Source of the DNA: B46-G9 sp964548365
GTDB taxonomy: Bacteria; Desulfobacterota; DSM-4660; Desulfatiglandales; Desulfatiglandaceae
Direction: 5' to 3'
Assembly: GCA_964548365.1 (NCBI GenBank)
Contig: CAZJRD010000007.1
Span: 23,288 to 87,287, forward strand
Length of the DNA: 64,000 nt
A program made the position numbers and the translations under genes. A model generated the notes under the pieces. That model ran no database searches. It saw only the letters and a program-made list of their open reading frames with translations, and had not been told where the DNA came from. This document shows positions 24,962 through 33,275 of this stretch, one piece after another (position 1 is the first letter of the stretch; every line of letters begins with the position of its first letter).

Positions 24962-26188
24962 TCACACCCTTGTCATCGCTTTGACCGGATCCAGCCGGGC
25001 TGCTATGGCTGCAGGGTAGAGTGAAGCGATCAAAGAGATAAACCACATCATGAGTATTGGGGAAAGGATGGTCTTCACGCTGACGGTGGCTCGCCAGACC
25101 GGGTCGAAGGCAATGCCTGACACGCTGACAGCGGCATCTCCCGGGACGAATATGCTGGTGTCCAGGCCCTTGTGCATGAAGAAAAGTGAGAGACCGACAC
25201 CGATAATTCCACCGATGATAGTCGATACCAGGCAGAGGACAAAGGATTCGGCGGCCACGTCGCCAAGGATACGCCACGGTGAAGTCCCGAGTGCCTTCAG
25301 GATCCCAAACTCCCTGATCCGTTCAAATGTCGACATGAGCATGGTGTTCATAACGCCCAGGGCCGCCGCCAGGAAGAAGATCATGCCGAAAAGCCACATT
25401 CCGGCATCGAAAAAGTTGACCATGTCCGACAGGGATGGCATAAGCTGACGCCATGATTTGACATCGGTGCCCGGTGCAGCCGCCGTGGCAATCTGTTCCA
25501 ACGCAGCCAGTGGAACCGCGCCCCTGGTGTTGAGGGCAATCTCGTGGATCCGGCCACCGGAAACAAAGAGTTCCTGGAAGTCCTGCCGGTGCATGATAGC
25601 CGCGTTCCTATCAATTCGGTCTCCCGCAGCCTTCAGGATACCCCTCACAGTGAACAGGTCGTTGCCCAGTGATCCGTCCGCTGCCTGGACCACCAGCACC
25701 ACCTCCGAGCCGATTCTGGCATTCAAAGATCTGGCCAGTTTTCTGCCGACGACGATCTCCTTTTTCGGTATGGAACTGAGATACCGACCAGTTTCGACGT
25801 GGTCGGCCAGATCAAAATACTTTTTTTCCATGTCCGGATCCACACCCCAGAAAAGCGCTCCCGCGGACTTATTTCCGCTGGCTATCAGACCATAACCGTA
25901 GCTTCTGGCCGAACCGTGGATACCCCGGCTCCCCAATCGTTCCATAATCCCGGTCGGATCTTTCACCACCTTGTACATGGAATGATCAACCAGATATCCG
26001 GGGGCATGGATCTGCACCTCCCCTGTTACCATGTTGGTGACGTTTGAAACCAGGTGTTTCACCATACCGTCCATCAGGCCGTATGAAGCGATGAGTATGG
26101 CAACATTGAGACTGATGGCCGCAACGGTGATCATGGTCCGGCGTGGGTTTCGCCAGATATTGCGCCAGGCATAACGTAAGGCTTTCAT
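24962..26188 (-). CDS. FtsX/LolC-type ABC permease (partner)
   Basis: This 408-residue MacB-type permease has TM1 near residue 20-40, a periplasmic domain to about 265, and three further membrane segments, with the FERIREFGILKALGTS coupling motif and the end PAAIAARLDPVKAMTRV. It is similar in length and plan to the permease at 23711 but diverged, as expected for a heterodimeric pair. It follows the LolA-like gene by seven bases and precedes its partner by 24, so these genes are almost certainly co-transcribed. Confidence 0.88.
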   Translation of the reverse strand: MKALRYAWRNIWRNPRRTMITVAAISLNVAILIASYGLMDGMVKHLVSNVTNMVTGEVQIHAPGYLVDHSMYKVVKDPTGIMERLGSRGIHGSARSYGYGLIASGNKSAGALFWGVDPDMEKKYFDLADHVETGRYLSSIPKKEIVVGRKLARSLNARIGSEVVLVVQAADGSLGNDLFTVRGILKAAGDRIDRNAAIMHRQDFQELFVSGGRIHEIALNTRGAVPLAALEQIATAAAPGTDVKSWRQLMPSLSDMVNFFDAGMWLFGMIFFLAAALGVMNTMLMSTFERIREFGILKALGTSPWRILGDVAAESFVLCLVSTIIGGIIGVGLSLFFMHKGLDTSIFVPGDAAVSVSGIAFDPVWRATVSVKTILSPILMMWFISLIASLYPAAIAARLDPVKAMTRV

Positions 26189-26195
26189 GATCGTC

Positions 26196-26975
26196 TTATC
26201 TTCTCAGTGAGCGAATGGAGAATACTTCAGCCGGCAAATCAAGATCAAAGGTCATTTGCTCATACGTGATTTCGGTCATCTCCTCGGGTTTATCTGCAGG
26301 CACGATGCGCATGACCCTGGGCAGGATCCGGTTCCCCAGTGGTCCAATGTGGGAAAAGTACATGGTCCTCGCCAGACTCATGTCTTCATCGTAGTACAGG
26401 ATCTTGAGTGGAAGGTAATCAACAGGCCTGACCGCCACCATGACCTTGCCCCACACCACCGGTGCATCGGGCTTGGGGAGGCAGGTGACTTCCAGGATTT
26501 CCCGCCCATCCCGCTTGCCGCGGAAGGTCAGCTCGAAGGTATAATCTTCCGCCATTCGGCTTTCCTTCACCAGATCATCATTGGTGAAGTGAGATCCCAT
26601 CCACGAAGCGCTCATCATTGAGGACGGGAGTTTGATAACCCGGTTCACCTTGGGCAGGTAGTTCCAGATGTCGTTGCCAACGCGCAGCGTGGCGGTTCCC
26701 TCCTCTTTCTTGGGCCTCAAAATCCGCATCAGCGATTTATCCTTGCCCTCACTCCACCATTCCACCTTGAGGGTCCTTGTCCAGTGGGCGGTGACGATCT
26801 TCATGGTCATGATGCCTTTGCTCGATTTTCCTCGAAAAAGGTCGTCAACCCTGTCCAGGATTCCCTTGGCGTTCAGGGTTTGCATTGCTGAACAAGGCGA
26901 GGCAGGTACAATGAAAACCAAAAGGAGTAATAGGACACTCATTCGCTTGACCAGTGATGACATGTTCTTTTCCAT
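26196..26975 (-). CDS. LolA-like outer-membrane lipoprotein-sorting protein
   Basis: This 259-residue periplasmic protein has a signal peptide (about 1-31, ending CSA) and a beta-rich body that fits the LolA-like family found beside MacB-type transporters (features include LKVEWWSEGKDKSLMRIL, GNDIWNYLPKVNRVIKLP and a late ITYEQMTFDLDLPAEVFS). LolA-type proteins carry lipoproteins or other lipids from an inner-membrane ABC transporter across the periplasm. The start at 26975 is preferred to 27011 because AGGGGAA precedes it and the longer form would spoil the signal peptide. Its position right before the two permease genes supports a dedicated carrier role. Confidence 0.85.
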   Translation of the reverse strand: MEKNMSSLVKRMSVLLLLLVFIVPASPCSAMQTLNAKGILDRVDDLFRGKSSKGIMTMKIVTAHWTRTLKVEWWSEGKDKSLMRILRPKKEEGTATLRVGNDIWNYLPKVNRVIKLPSSMMSASWMGSHFTNDDLVKESRMAEDYTFELTFRGKRDGREILEVTCLPKPDAPVVWGKVMVAVRPVDYLPLKILYYDEDMSLARTMYFSHIGPLGNRILPRVMRIVPADKPEEMTEITYEQMTFDLDLPAEVFSIRSLRR

Positions 26976-27007
26976 GGGTATTCCCCTAAACGAATCGATT
27001 TGTAATT

Positions 27008-27631
27008 TCATGAAACATTTCCTGACAATCCGCGAAGCAGGACCGGAAAGAACCCTTTGAATGTTCGCTCTGGGTCAAAATCCGGATCAAACCACGCCTG
27101 AAGGAGCAGCGCGTCCCAGGCCCCTACCAGAACCGATGCCACGGCCTCCGTGTTGATATCGGGCTGGAATTCTCCCCGTTCAATCCCTTCCCCAATCAAT
27201 TGCGAAACCAACCCGCGAAACGCACTGTACACTGTGTGAAAGTGATCCTTCAACCGTTCACGGAGCTTTGGAGATCCTGAAGCCGATGCGGCCCAGAACT
27301 CCATAACAAGAGAAAAAAACATCTTCATCTCCGCCCAATCCTCGAACAGTGATTCTCCTAAAGCGATCAACCGCTCTTTGGCTGATCCTGTTAAGGCACC
27401 GAGGCTTACCCGGGCACGCTGGGTCATCACATTCGAAAGCCACTCGAATACACCGAAAAAAAGGGCCTCTTTGCTGTCAAAGTACTCGTACAGGGTCCCC
27501 TTTCCGATGTTTGCTGCAGCAGCGATATCGGCCATGACTGTCCCGTTAAATCCTCGCTTGCCGAAAACATCGGCGGCAGCTGCCAGGATACGCTCCCTTT
27601 TTTCCTTTTTTTGTTCTTCACGGCTTCCCAC
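27008..27631 (-). CDS. TetR-family transcriptional repressor
   Basis: This 207-residue regulator has an N-terminal helix-turn-helix (about 12-58: RILAAAADVFGKRGFNGTVMADIAAAANIGKGTLYEYFDSKEA region) and a helical ligand-binding C-terminal domain. It is the first gene of the leftward export operon. Two similar operators, GACYGAC-N2-GTCGG, lie in the 161-base gap to the divergent cyclase gene. It therefore probably represses its own operon and perhaps the cyclase, released by a hydrophobic ligand of the export system. The ligand is unknown. Confidence 0.93.
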   Translation of the reverse strand: MGSREEQKKEKRERILAAAADVFGKRGFNGTVMADIAAAANIGKGTLYEYFDSKEALFFGVFEWLSNVMTQRARVSLGALTGSAKERLIALGESLFEDWAEMKMFFSLVMEFWAASASGSPKLRERLKDHFHTVYSAFRGLVSQLIGEGIERGEFQPDINTEAVASVLVGAWDALLLQAWFDPDFDPERTFKGFFPVLLRGLSGNVS

Positions 27632-27650
27632 TCTTTTACATCTCCCTATC

Positions 27651-27694
27651 GTCCGACCGGTCAGTCACATAATCCATTAACACCTAACTAGCAA
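27651..27694 (-). promoter_or_regulatory. Promoter and operator of the TetR/export operon
   Basis: On the minus strand, TTGCTA (27694-27689) and TATGTG (27671-27666) are 17 bases apart. Directly downstream is GACTGACCGGTCGGAC (27666-27651), which shares GACYGAC-N2-GTCGG with the operator at 27715. A repressor bound here would block transcription start. The first codon of the repressor is at 27631. Confidence 0.5.
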
Positions 27695-27712
27695 ATATAT
27701 AAAAGCTTAACA

Positions 27713-27740
27713 TTGACCGACTAGTCGGTATTGGTATATC
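27713..27740 (+). promoter_or_regulatory. Cyclase promoter with embedded TetR-type operator
   Basis: TTGACC (27713-27718) and TATATC (27735-27740) are 16 bases apart and face the cyclase gene. The spacer and part of the -35 hold a perfect 14-base palindrome, ACCGACTAGTCGGT (27716-27729), which is the best operator candidate of the divergent TetR regulator. This would place the cyclase under the same repressor. Confidence 0.55.
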
Positions 27741-27792
27741 AATAAAGCCTCTTTTCCGATTTGTCAAGAGAAAAATTTCATTCTCAAGATCT

Positions 27793-28902
27793 GTGGTGAC
27801 AGGCGCTTCCAACATCGACCTTCAGCTTTGCAGTAAATTAACCAAAAAAAGGAAAAAAACCTTGCGGCCTGCAGAAGAAAACGCTATTTTTGGTCGATCT
27901 GTCACTGCTAGATTGAGGGATGGGACTATTACAGTGTTAAGCAACATATTCGGGAAATCATGGTTTAAACCGAAAGGGAACCCTGCAGAGAAACCGTCTG
28001 AACTGGTTATTTTCTTTACAGATGTTGCTGGAAGCACACATCTTTATGAGACCCTCGGCGATAGAGTTGCCCACGAATGTGTTGTTGAAAGCCTCAATTT
28101 GGTCTCAAGAAAGATAAAACAGAATAACGGTTTTGTAGTGGAAGTAATCGGTGACGAAATCATGGCTTATTTTGAGAACCCTTTGGAAGCGGTCAATTGT
28201 GCGTGTGATTTACAGAAATATTTTAAATCTACAGAAACATCACACGGACACAAGATCAACGTTCGCATCGGCTTTCACAAGGGCTCCATTGAACTGGACA
28301 AAGGGCATCCTTATGGAGATACGGTCAATATTGCGGCACGGATTGCCTCCCTGGCCAAAGGTGGGCAGACCGTTACAACGGCTGAAAGCATTGAGGGACT
28401 CCCCGAATACACAAAAAGCTTGTGCCGTCCATTCGGGCGAGTTGAAGTCAAAGGAAAATCCAACCCCCTGAACACCATGGAAGTTATCTGGTCCATGGAT
28501 GATGCAACCAGTGTTTTCGTCCCTGCAAAGATGACAGCAGCAACTGAAATAAATGCGGAACTGATTTTGGAGTTCTGCGGAAAAGAGATCGTTATCACGA
28601 AAGAGATGACACCTTTTGTTTTCGGCCGTGACAACAACAGCAAACTGGTTGTCAACGCTGAAACGGCTTCACGTTCCCATGCCAAGATACTCTGCCGTTA
28701 CGGCGAATTTGTCTTTGTCGATACCAGTACCAACGGAACCTATATCAATACCGCCTCGGGAGGGCATGTTTACAGTGGCATGGAAATGCACCTGCACCAC
28801 CGAGAGTGGTTCATGATTGGCGACGGAACCATCAGTCTGGGCAAACCGATTTCTGACGATGACCCTCTCTTGATCACCTTCAGCCTAAAAGTACCCTCCT
28901 GA
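27793..28902 (+). CDS. Class III nucleotide cyclase with C-terminal FHA domain
   Basis: This protein has up to 369 residues with no membrane segment. The cyclase domain (about 68-235) has metal ligands Asp77 (FFTDVAGS) and Asp121 (VIGDE), plus transition-state Asn179 and Arg183 (DTVNIAAR). The two base-specificity positions, usually Lys and Asp in adenylate cyclases, appear as Glu117 and His172. An FHA domain follows (about 255-355: VFGRDNNSKLV, SRSHAKI, TSTNGTYIN), which binds phosphothreonine. The start is uncertain: GTG at 27793 has no good ribosome-binding site and GTG at 27934 is an alternative. It probably makes a cyclic nucleotide in response to Ser/Thr phosphorylation; the base used is open. 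It diverges from the TetR gene. Confidence 0.88.
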   Translation: MVTGASNIDLQLCSKLTKKRKKTLRPAEENAIFGRSVTARLRDGTITVLSNIFGKSWFKPKGNPAEKPSELVIFFTDVAGSTHLYETLGDRVAHECVVESLNLVSRKIKQNNGFVVEVIGDEIMAYFENPLEAVNCACDLQKYFKSTETSHGHKINVRIGFHKGSIELDKGHPYGDTVNIAARIASLAKGGQTVTTAESIEGLPEYTKSLCRPFGRVEVKGKSNPLNTMEVIWSMDDATSVFVPAKMTAATEINAELILEFCGKEIVITKEMTPFVFGRDNNSKLVVNAETASRSHAKILCRYGEFVFVDTSTNGTYINTASGGHVYSGMEMHLHHREWFMIGDGTISLGKPISDDDPLLITFSLKVPS

Positions 28903-28919
28903 CTTGAGTAATGGCTTTC

Positions 28920-29117
28920 GATTCATCGGACTGAAGCGTCCTTTGCCTAAATGTGAGTTACAAGGAGACAGGATAAGCACTTTGTTGTCCATGACTTGGG
29001 GGGCTTCGTATTTTCGTGACTTATCTATGGGAAATCACAACAGAGTAGAGAGAGACTCGGAATCGAAGAGAAAATCAGCACAACCTGTTCCGGCTTTCAT
29101 AAATTCTTCAGCTTCAA
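28920..29117. repeat. Family 3 dispersed repeat, copy 1 (short form)
   Basis: About 198 bases match the element at 37896-38176 in the same orientation: the opening GATTCAT-CGACTGAA, a central TCGTGACTTATCTATGGG, a GAGACTCGGAA-CGAAGA block and the end TTCATAAATTCTTCAGCTTC. The hairpin interior of the longer copy is missing here. It fills most of the 309-base gap after the cyclase gene. No gene is seen in the gap. Confidence 0.65.
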
Positions 29118-29211
29118 TGGGCCCGGCAGCGTGGCGTCAACAGAGCATTGGGCCCGAACCAACTGCTCCGTATTTGGTCTTCTTATTAACCTCTGCAAGA
29201 AAGGAGGCACC

Positions 29212-29646
29212 ATGAAACCATTAAAAACATTGTTCGTCTGGTTTGGAGTCTGTCTTATTCTTATTGCTTTTGCCTTGACGGGCTGTGCCGGCACCCTGAC
29301 GCCGAAAAACGCTCCCGCGGTATTTCCCTGCGTTTCCCCGGACAAGCTGGAAAAACTGATTGCACCTGAGGCAGAAATGGTAGGGTTCTCCTGTTCTTTT
29401 AAAAAGTGGAAAGGGGCCGAAACCCTGCATTTCAAGGTATCGGTAAAAAACATCAGCGATCAGCCACAGCGCTTCCGAGTGAATATCTTCCTGGACAACG
29501 GCAAGGCCGTCGGTGGACTGATCCCAAGAACGACCAAGAAGGGACTTATCGAGCCGGGACATGTGGCGTCGTTTGTGTACCCGGTCAAGGGCATGTCAAG
29601 GCAGCCCAATGCCATCACCCTGAAAATCAGCACTGTCAGCAAATAG
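29212..29646 (+). CDS. Small lipoprotein upstream of a TAXI-TRAP operon
   Basis: This 144-residue protein has a lipoprotein signal peptide: a hydrophobic segment of about residues 6-22 ends in a LTGC lipobox with Cys25 as the lipid-modified residue. The mature part is a beta-rich domain of about 115 residues resembling an immunoglobulin-like fold (KVSVKNISDQPQRFRVNIFLDNGK...EPGHVASFVYPV), similar in feel to FxLYD/DUF-type periplasmic domains, but I cannot name the family. The ATG at 29212 has AAAGGAGG upstream; the longer frame is not used. It lies 28 bases before the TAXI receptor gene, so it may assist that transporter. Confidence 0.75.
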   Translation: MKPLKTLFVWFGVCLILIAFALTGCAGTLTPKNAPAVFPCVSPDKLEKLIAPEAEMVGFSCSFKKWKGAETLHFKVSVKNISDQPQRFRVNIFLDNGKAVGGLIPRTTKKGLIEPGHVASFVYPVKGMSRQPNAITLKISTVSK

Positions 29647-29674
29647 CAAAAAAATAAGAAAGGAGAAATACGAT

Positions 29675-30640
29675 ATGAAACGTGCACTGTTTATAATATC
29701 ACTCTGTCTCACACTTGCTCTCGCTGTGCCCGTGGCGGCAAAGACGACTTTCATCAGCATCGGGACCGGCGGGACCGGCGGTATTTACTATCCCTACGGT
29801 GGTGGTGTGGCTGAAATCTGGACCAAGTACGTAAAAGGCGTGAGCGCCGTTGCCGAAGTAACCGGTGCCAGCGTCGAAAACGTGAAACTCGCAAGTAAGG
29901 GAGAGACTGTTATCGGCGAGGTCATGGGCGACGTGGCAGACGCCGGATTTGCCGGAAGCGGCAAATTCAAAGGCAAAAAACAGAATATCCTCACCATGGC
30001 CGTTATGTATCCCAACCTCCTCCAGGTAGTGACATTGAAAAAATCAGGCATAACCAATATCGAACAGGTCAAAGGCCGACGAATCAGCACCGGGAGCCCT
30101 GGCAGCGGGACCAACTTCATGGCCGAAACCGTGTTAAAGGCGCTGGGAATTCCTCTGAACTCTTACAAGGATAGCAGGCTCTCTTTCACTGAAAGCGCCA
30201 ACGCCTTACGGGACGGCACCATCGAGGTGGGCATCTGGTCCGTTGGTCCCGGCACCAGTTCCATTCTGGACCTCGCAACCACCCATAAAATCAAGATTAT
30301 CGGGTTCACTCCCGAGCAAACTCGGAAAATTCTTGCCTTCAACGAGAATTACTCCGCCGTCAATCTGGCCGGGGGACTCTATCGTGGGGTGGACAAGCCG
30401 GTTCCCACGATTGGCGTCTGGAACGTCATGATCTGCCAGAGCTCCTTGGACACGGACCTTGTCTACAGGCTCGTCAAGGCCCTCTATGAACACACCGATT
30501 ACCTGGCGGAAATTCACCCTTCGGCCGCCTATACGACTCCAGAAAACGCGGTGAAGTATTCCCCCATTCCCTTACACCCTGGAACCATAAAATACCTGGA
30601 AGAGAAGGGCATCAAGATTCCCTCCAGACTGATGCCATGA
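29675..30640 (+). CDS. TAXI-family TRAP transporter solute-binding protein
   Basis: This 321-residue periplasmic receptor has a signal peptide (about 1-22, ending VAA), the family hallmark IGTGGTGGIYYPYGG at the mature N-terminus, the GxVGDVADAGFAG-like strand, and the SPGSGTNFMAETVLKALG helix start. TAXI receptors deliver small acids (2-oxoglutarate or glutamate in characterised cases) to fused TRAP permeases. AAAGGAG precedes the ATG. The DUF1850 and fused permease genes follow directly, giving a complete TAXI-TRAP operon. Confidence 0.94.
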   Translation: MKRALFIISLCLTLALAVPVAAKTTFISIGTGGTGGIYYPYGGGVAEIWTKYVKGVSAVAEVTGASVENVKLASKGETVIGEVMGDVADAGFAGSGKFKGKKQNILTMAVMYPNLLQVVTLKKSGITNIEQVKGRRISTGSPGSGTNFMAETVLKALGIPLNSYKDSRLSFTESANALRDGTIEVGIWSVGPGTSSILDLATTHKIKIIGFTPEQTRKILAFNENYSAVNLAGGLYRGVDKPVPTIGVWNVMICQSSLDTDLVYRLVKALYEHTDYLAEIHPSAAYTTPENAVKYSPIPLHPGTIKYLEEKGIKIPSRLMP

Positions 30641-30647
30641 ATGTGCC

Positions 30648-31199
30648 ATGTTGACCAGGCCGACTTCAAAAACAGTCCTTCTGGCTGCGGCCGGCCTGGT
30701 CTTCCTGGTAGTGGCGGGTGTGCTGCTTCCCAGCGGATTGGAACTCCGCGTAACCCCGGTAAAGGGCGGCCAGGCCCTTTTGGTCATCCCTCTTCACGTG
30801 GGTGAACGATTCACCATTCGTTACTACCATTCTGTGGAAAACGCCCCTATCTGGGAAGCGCACAGCGTGGACAAAGAGGGACGTATCTATATCGAAGAAG
30901 AACGTTACCTGAAATTCGGGGCCGGAATGGGTCATATGCCCGGATTCGGGCACATGGTCCACCGGGCCCCTTACGAGGTCATCGAGAATATGCACATGCC
31001 CACGGGCGATTTTATCCTGCGTATCGGCAGCCCGGGGGTAGATCACACCATCATCTGGCGTGGGTGTGAAAGGAATCTTTCTGCCATGGCCCCCCATGTG
31101 GCTGTCAAGTTTCATGCGCGATCGGTGAGCCTCCTCTACCGCCTGTGGAGAGACATCTACCCCCACCCTGCCACGCCTGGAGCCGGGAGTAAACCATGA
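30648..31199 (+). CDS. DUF1850 domain protein
   Basis: This 183-residue protein has an N-terminal membrane or signal segment (about 9-28) and a body with the DUF1850 pattern: FTIRYYHSVENAPIWEAHSV, then EERYLKFGAGMGHMPGFG. The family is found almost only between TAXI receptors and fused TRAP permeases, and its function is unknown. It starts seven bases after the receptor gene and overlaps the permease gene by four bases (ATGA), so translation is coupled. It is probably a periplasmic accessory of the transporter. Confidence 0.9.
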   Translation: MLTRPTSKTVLLAAAGLVFLVVAGVLLPSGLELRVTPVKGGQALLVIPLHVGERFTIRYYHSVENAPIWEAHSVDKEGRIYIEEERYLKFGAGMGHMPGFGHMVHRAPYEVIENMHMPTGDFILRIGSPGVDHTIIWRGCERNLSAMAPHVAVKFHARSVSLLYRLWRDIYPHPATPGAGSKP

Positions 31200-33250
31200 A
31201 CGCAGGAAAACAAATCGAGGGGAACCAGGTCAAAGCAGAATCGGTGGAAACACGGAAATCTCCAGACCGCTCCACTTCAATCCGTACCCTGGAACGCTTT
31301 ACTGCCAGGGTGATCATGATTGTCGCCATCAGTTTAAGTCTCTACCAGCTTTATACTGCGGGCATCGCAGCACTCACGGCCCTTGTACAGCGGTCCATCC
31401 ACCTTGGAGCCATCCTGAGCCTCACCTTTCTGCTCAAGCCCCCTTTCAAAAAGGTCTCCAAATCCACGCTGAACCTGTGGGTGATTCTGGACTGGTGCCT
31501 GGTATTGGCTGCGGTGTACTGTTCTTACTACATCTGCGTGAATCTGACCGCCATCTTCGCGCGTCAGGGCGACTGGCTGACGAGTGACCTGGTAGTCAGT
31601 ATCATTGGTACCCTCCTGGTGCTGGAGGCCTGCCGCAGGGTGATAGGATGGTTTATGGCCGGTATTTGTGTGGCGGCTATTCTTTATGCCTATTTCGGCC
31701 CGTATATGCCGGAGCTCTTTATCCACAAGGGCTACAGTATCGAGCGCATCGCCACCACTTTATGGCTTACCACGGAAGGCGTCTTCGGTCTTCCCCTCGG
31801 TGTGGCTGCCACATTCGTCTTTGTCTTCGTGCTATTCGGTGCTTTTCTTGAAACAACCGGCGGGGGCGATTTTTTCATAAACCTCGCGTATGCCCTTACA
31901 GGGCGCTTTTCGGGGGGCCCCGCCAAAACAGCTGTGGTCGCCTCAGGATTCATGGGGTCGGTTTCAGGATCCGCCGTGGGGAATGTGGTAGCCACGGGTT
32001 CATTCACCATTCCCATGATGAAGAAGGTAGGCTACCGTCCCCATGTTGCCGGTGCCATTGAAGCGGCAGCATCCACCGGCGGACAGCTCATGCCGCCCAT
32101 CATGGGCGCAGGGGCCTTTCTGATGGCGGAATTTACCAATACGAGCTATCTGACCATCATAAAGATAGCCTTGGTACCGGCCATTATGTATTATTTCACG
32201 GTGCTCCTCTTTGTGCACTACGAAGCCAAGAAGTTCGGCCTGGAGGGTCGGGCAAGAGAGAATCTCCCCAGGTTCTGGAAGGTTATTAAAGAAGGTTTGC
32301 ACTTTATCATCCCGGTGGCCATTCTGATCTATGTCCTGATGGCCAACTACAGCCCCATGATGGCGGGGTTTGTCGCCGTGACCAGCACGGCGGCTGCAAG
32401 CCTGTTGGCAAACGCAGTCAAGTGGTCTTCGGCTTATTCGCACGCACCCGCCGACGGAATCCCACACCAGCAGGCAAGGAATTTTGCCATCCAGGAAATC
32501 AAGACCGTTTTCGAGGCACTTAGAAGAGGTGCAGTCAATGCCATTATGGTCTCGGTAGCCTGTGCAGCGGCAGGGATCATCGTCGGCATGGTCACACTGA
32601 CCGGCATGGGCCTGAAATTCTCCAGCCTTGTCCTGGATCTGAGCCACGGCATTGAGGCACTTGCCATTTTGCTCATCGGGGCCGCCTCCCTGGTACTGGG
32701 TATGGGACTCCCGGTGACGGCCAGTTATATTGTTCTTGCTACCGTTGCAGCCCCTGCCCTGCTCCACATGGGAGTACCTCTCCTCGTTGCCCACATGATC
32801 GTATTCTGGTATTCCCAGGACGCCAATGTCACTCCTCCGGTCAGCCTGGCCGCCTTTGCCGGGGCAGGGATCGCCGGGGCAAATCCCATGAAAACCGCCT
32901 TTACTTCCTGGAAACTGGCCAAGGGGCTCTACATCATCCCGCTGGTGATGGCGTACCGTCCCCTGCTGGGGGTCGGGAAAAATTACACCTTACTTAACTG
33001 GCAGGTGGGATTTACCATGTTGACCACGTTGCTCGGACTGATCGCGTTTGCGTCCGTCCTGGAAAGATACTTCCTGCGCCGTACCACATGGCTGGAGACG
33101 ATACTCCTGTTTCTGGCCGCAGCCGGGCTCCTTTGGCCCGAGGACTGGGCCGACGCCGTAGGTTTTCTCGCCCTGGTTGCAGCCTTTCTGCTGCAAAAAT
33201 TCGGCCCCCCAGCAAGCCCACGCAAATCAAGAGTCGGACGTGAGTCCTGA
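31196..33250 (+). CDS. TRAP transporter fused permease (DctMQ type)
   Basis: This 684-residue inner-membrane protein combines the small (DctQ-like, about 35-190) and large (DctM-like, about 190-600) TRAP subunits, with roughly 17-18 membrane segments. Characteristic stretches are GGGDFFINLAYALTGRFSGGPAKTAVVASG, SGSAVGNVVATGSFTIP and GMGLPVTASYIVLA. It uses a sodium gradient to import the substrate captured by the TAXI receptor upstream. It converges with the acylase gene 25 bases later; no terminator is seen in that gap. Confidence 0.95.
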   Translation: MNAGKQIEGNQVKAESVETRKSPDRSTSIRTLERFTARVIMIVAISLSLYQLYTAGIAALTALVQRSIHLGAILSLTFLLKPPFKKVSKSTLNLWVILDWCLVLAAVYCSYYICVNLTAIFARQGDWLTSDLVVSIIGTLLVLEACRRVIGWFMAGICVAAILYAYFGPYMPELFIHKGYSIERIATTLWLTTEGVFGLPLGVAATFVFVFVLFGAFLETTGGGDFFINLAYALTGRFSGGPAKTAVVASGFMGSVSGSAVGNVVATGSFTIPMMKKVGYRPHVAGAIEAAASTGGQLMPPIMGAGAFLMAEFTNTSYLTIIKIALVPAIMYYFTVLLFVHYEAKKFGLEGRARENLPRFWKVIKEGLHFIIPVAILIYVLMANYSPMMAGFVAVTSTAAASLLANAVKWSSAYSHAPADGIPHQQARNFAIQEIKTVFEALRRGAVNAIMVSVACAAAGIIVGMVTLTGMGLKFSSLVLDLSHGIEALAILLIGAASLVLGMGLPVTASYIVLATVAAPALLHMGVPLLVAHMIVFWYSQDANVTPPVSLAAFAGAGIAGANPMKTAFTSWKLAKGLYIIPLVMAYRPLLGVGKNYTLLNWQVGFTMLTTLLGLIAFASVLERYFLRRTTWLETILLFLAAAGLLWPEDWADAVGFLALVAAFLLQKFGPPASPRKSRVGRES

Positions 33251-33275
33251 AGCCGCGAGTGTCATGATATATGGT

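Noticed and set aside
32000..32794. Open frame of 264 codons on the minus strand
   Set aside because: Antisense to the fused TRAP permease; biased His, Gln and Gly content typical of shadow frames.
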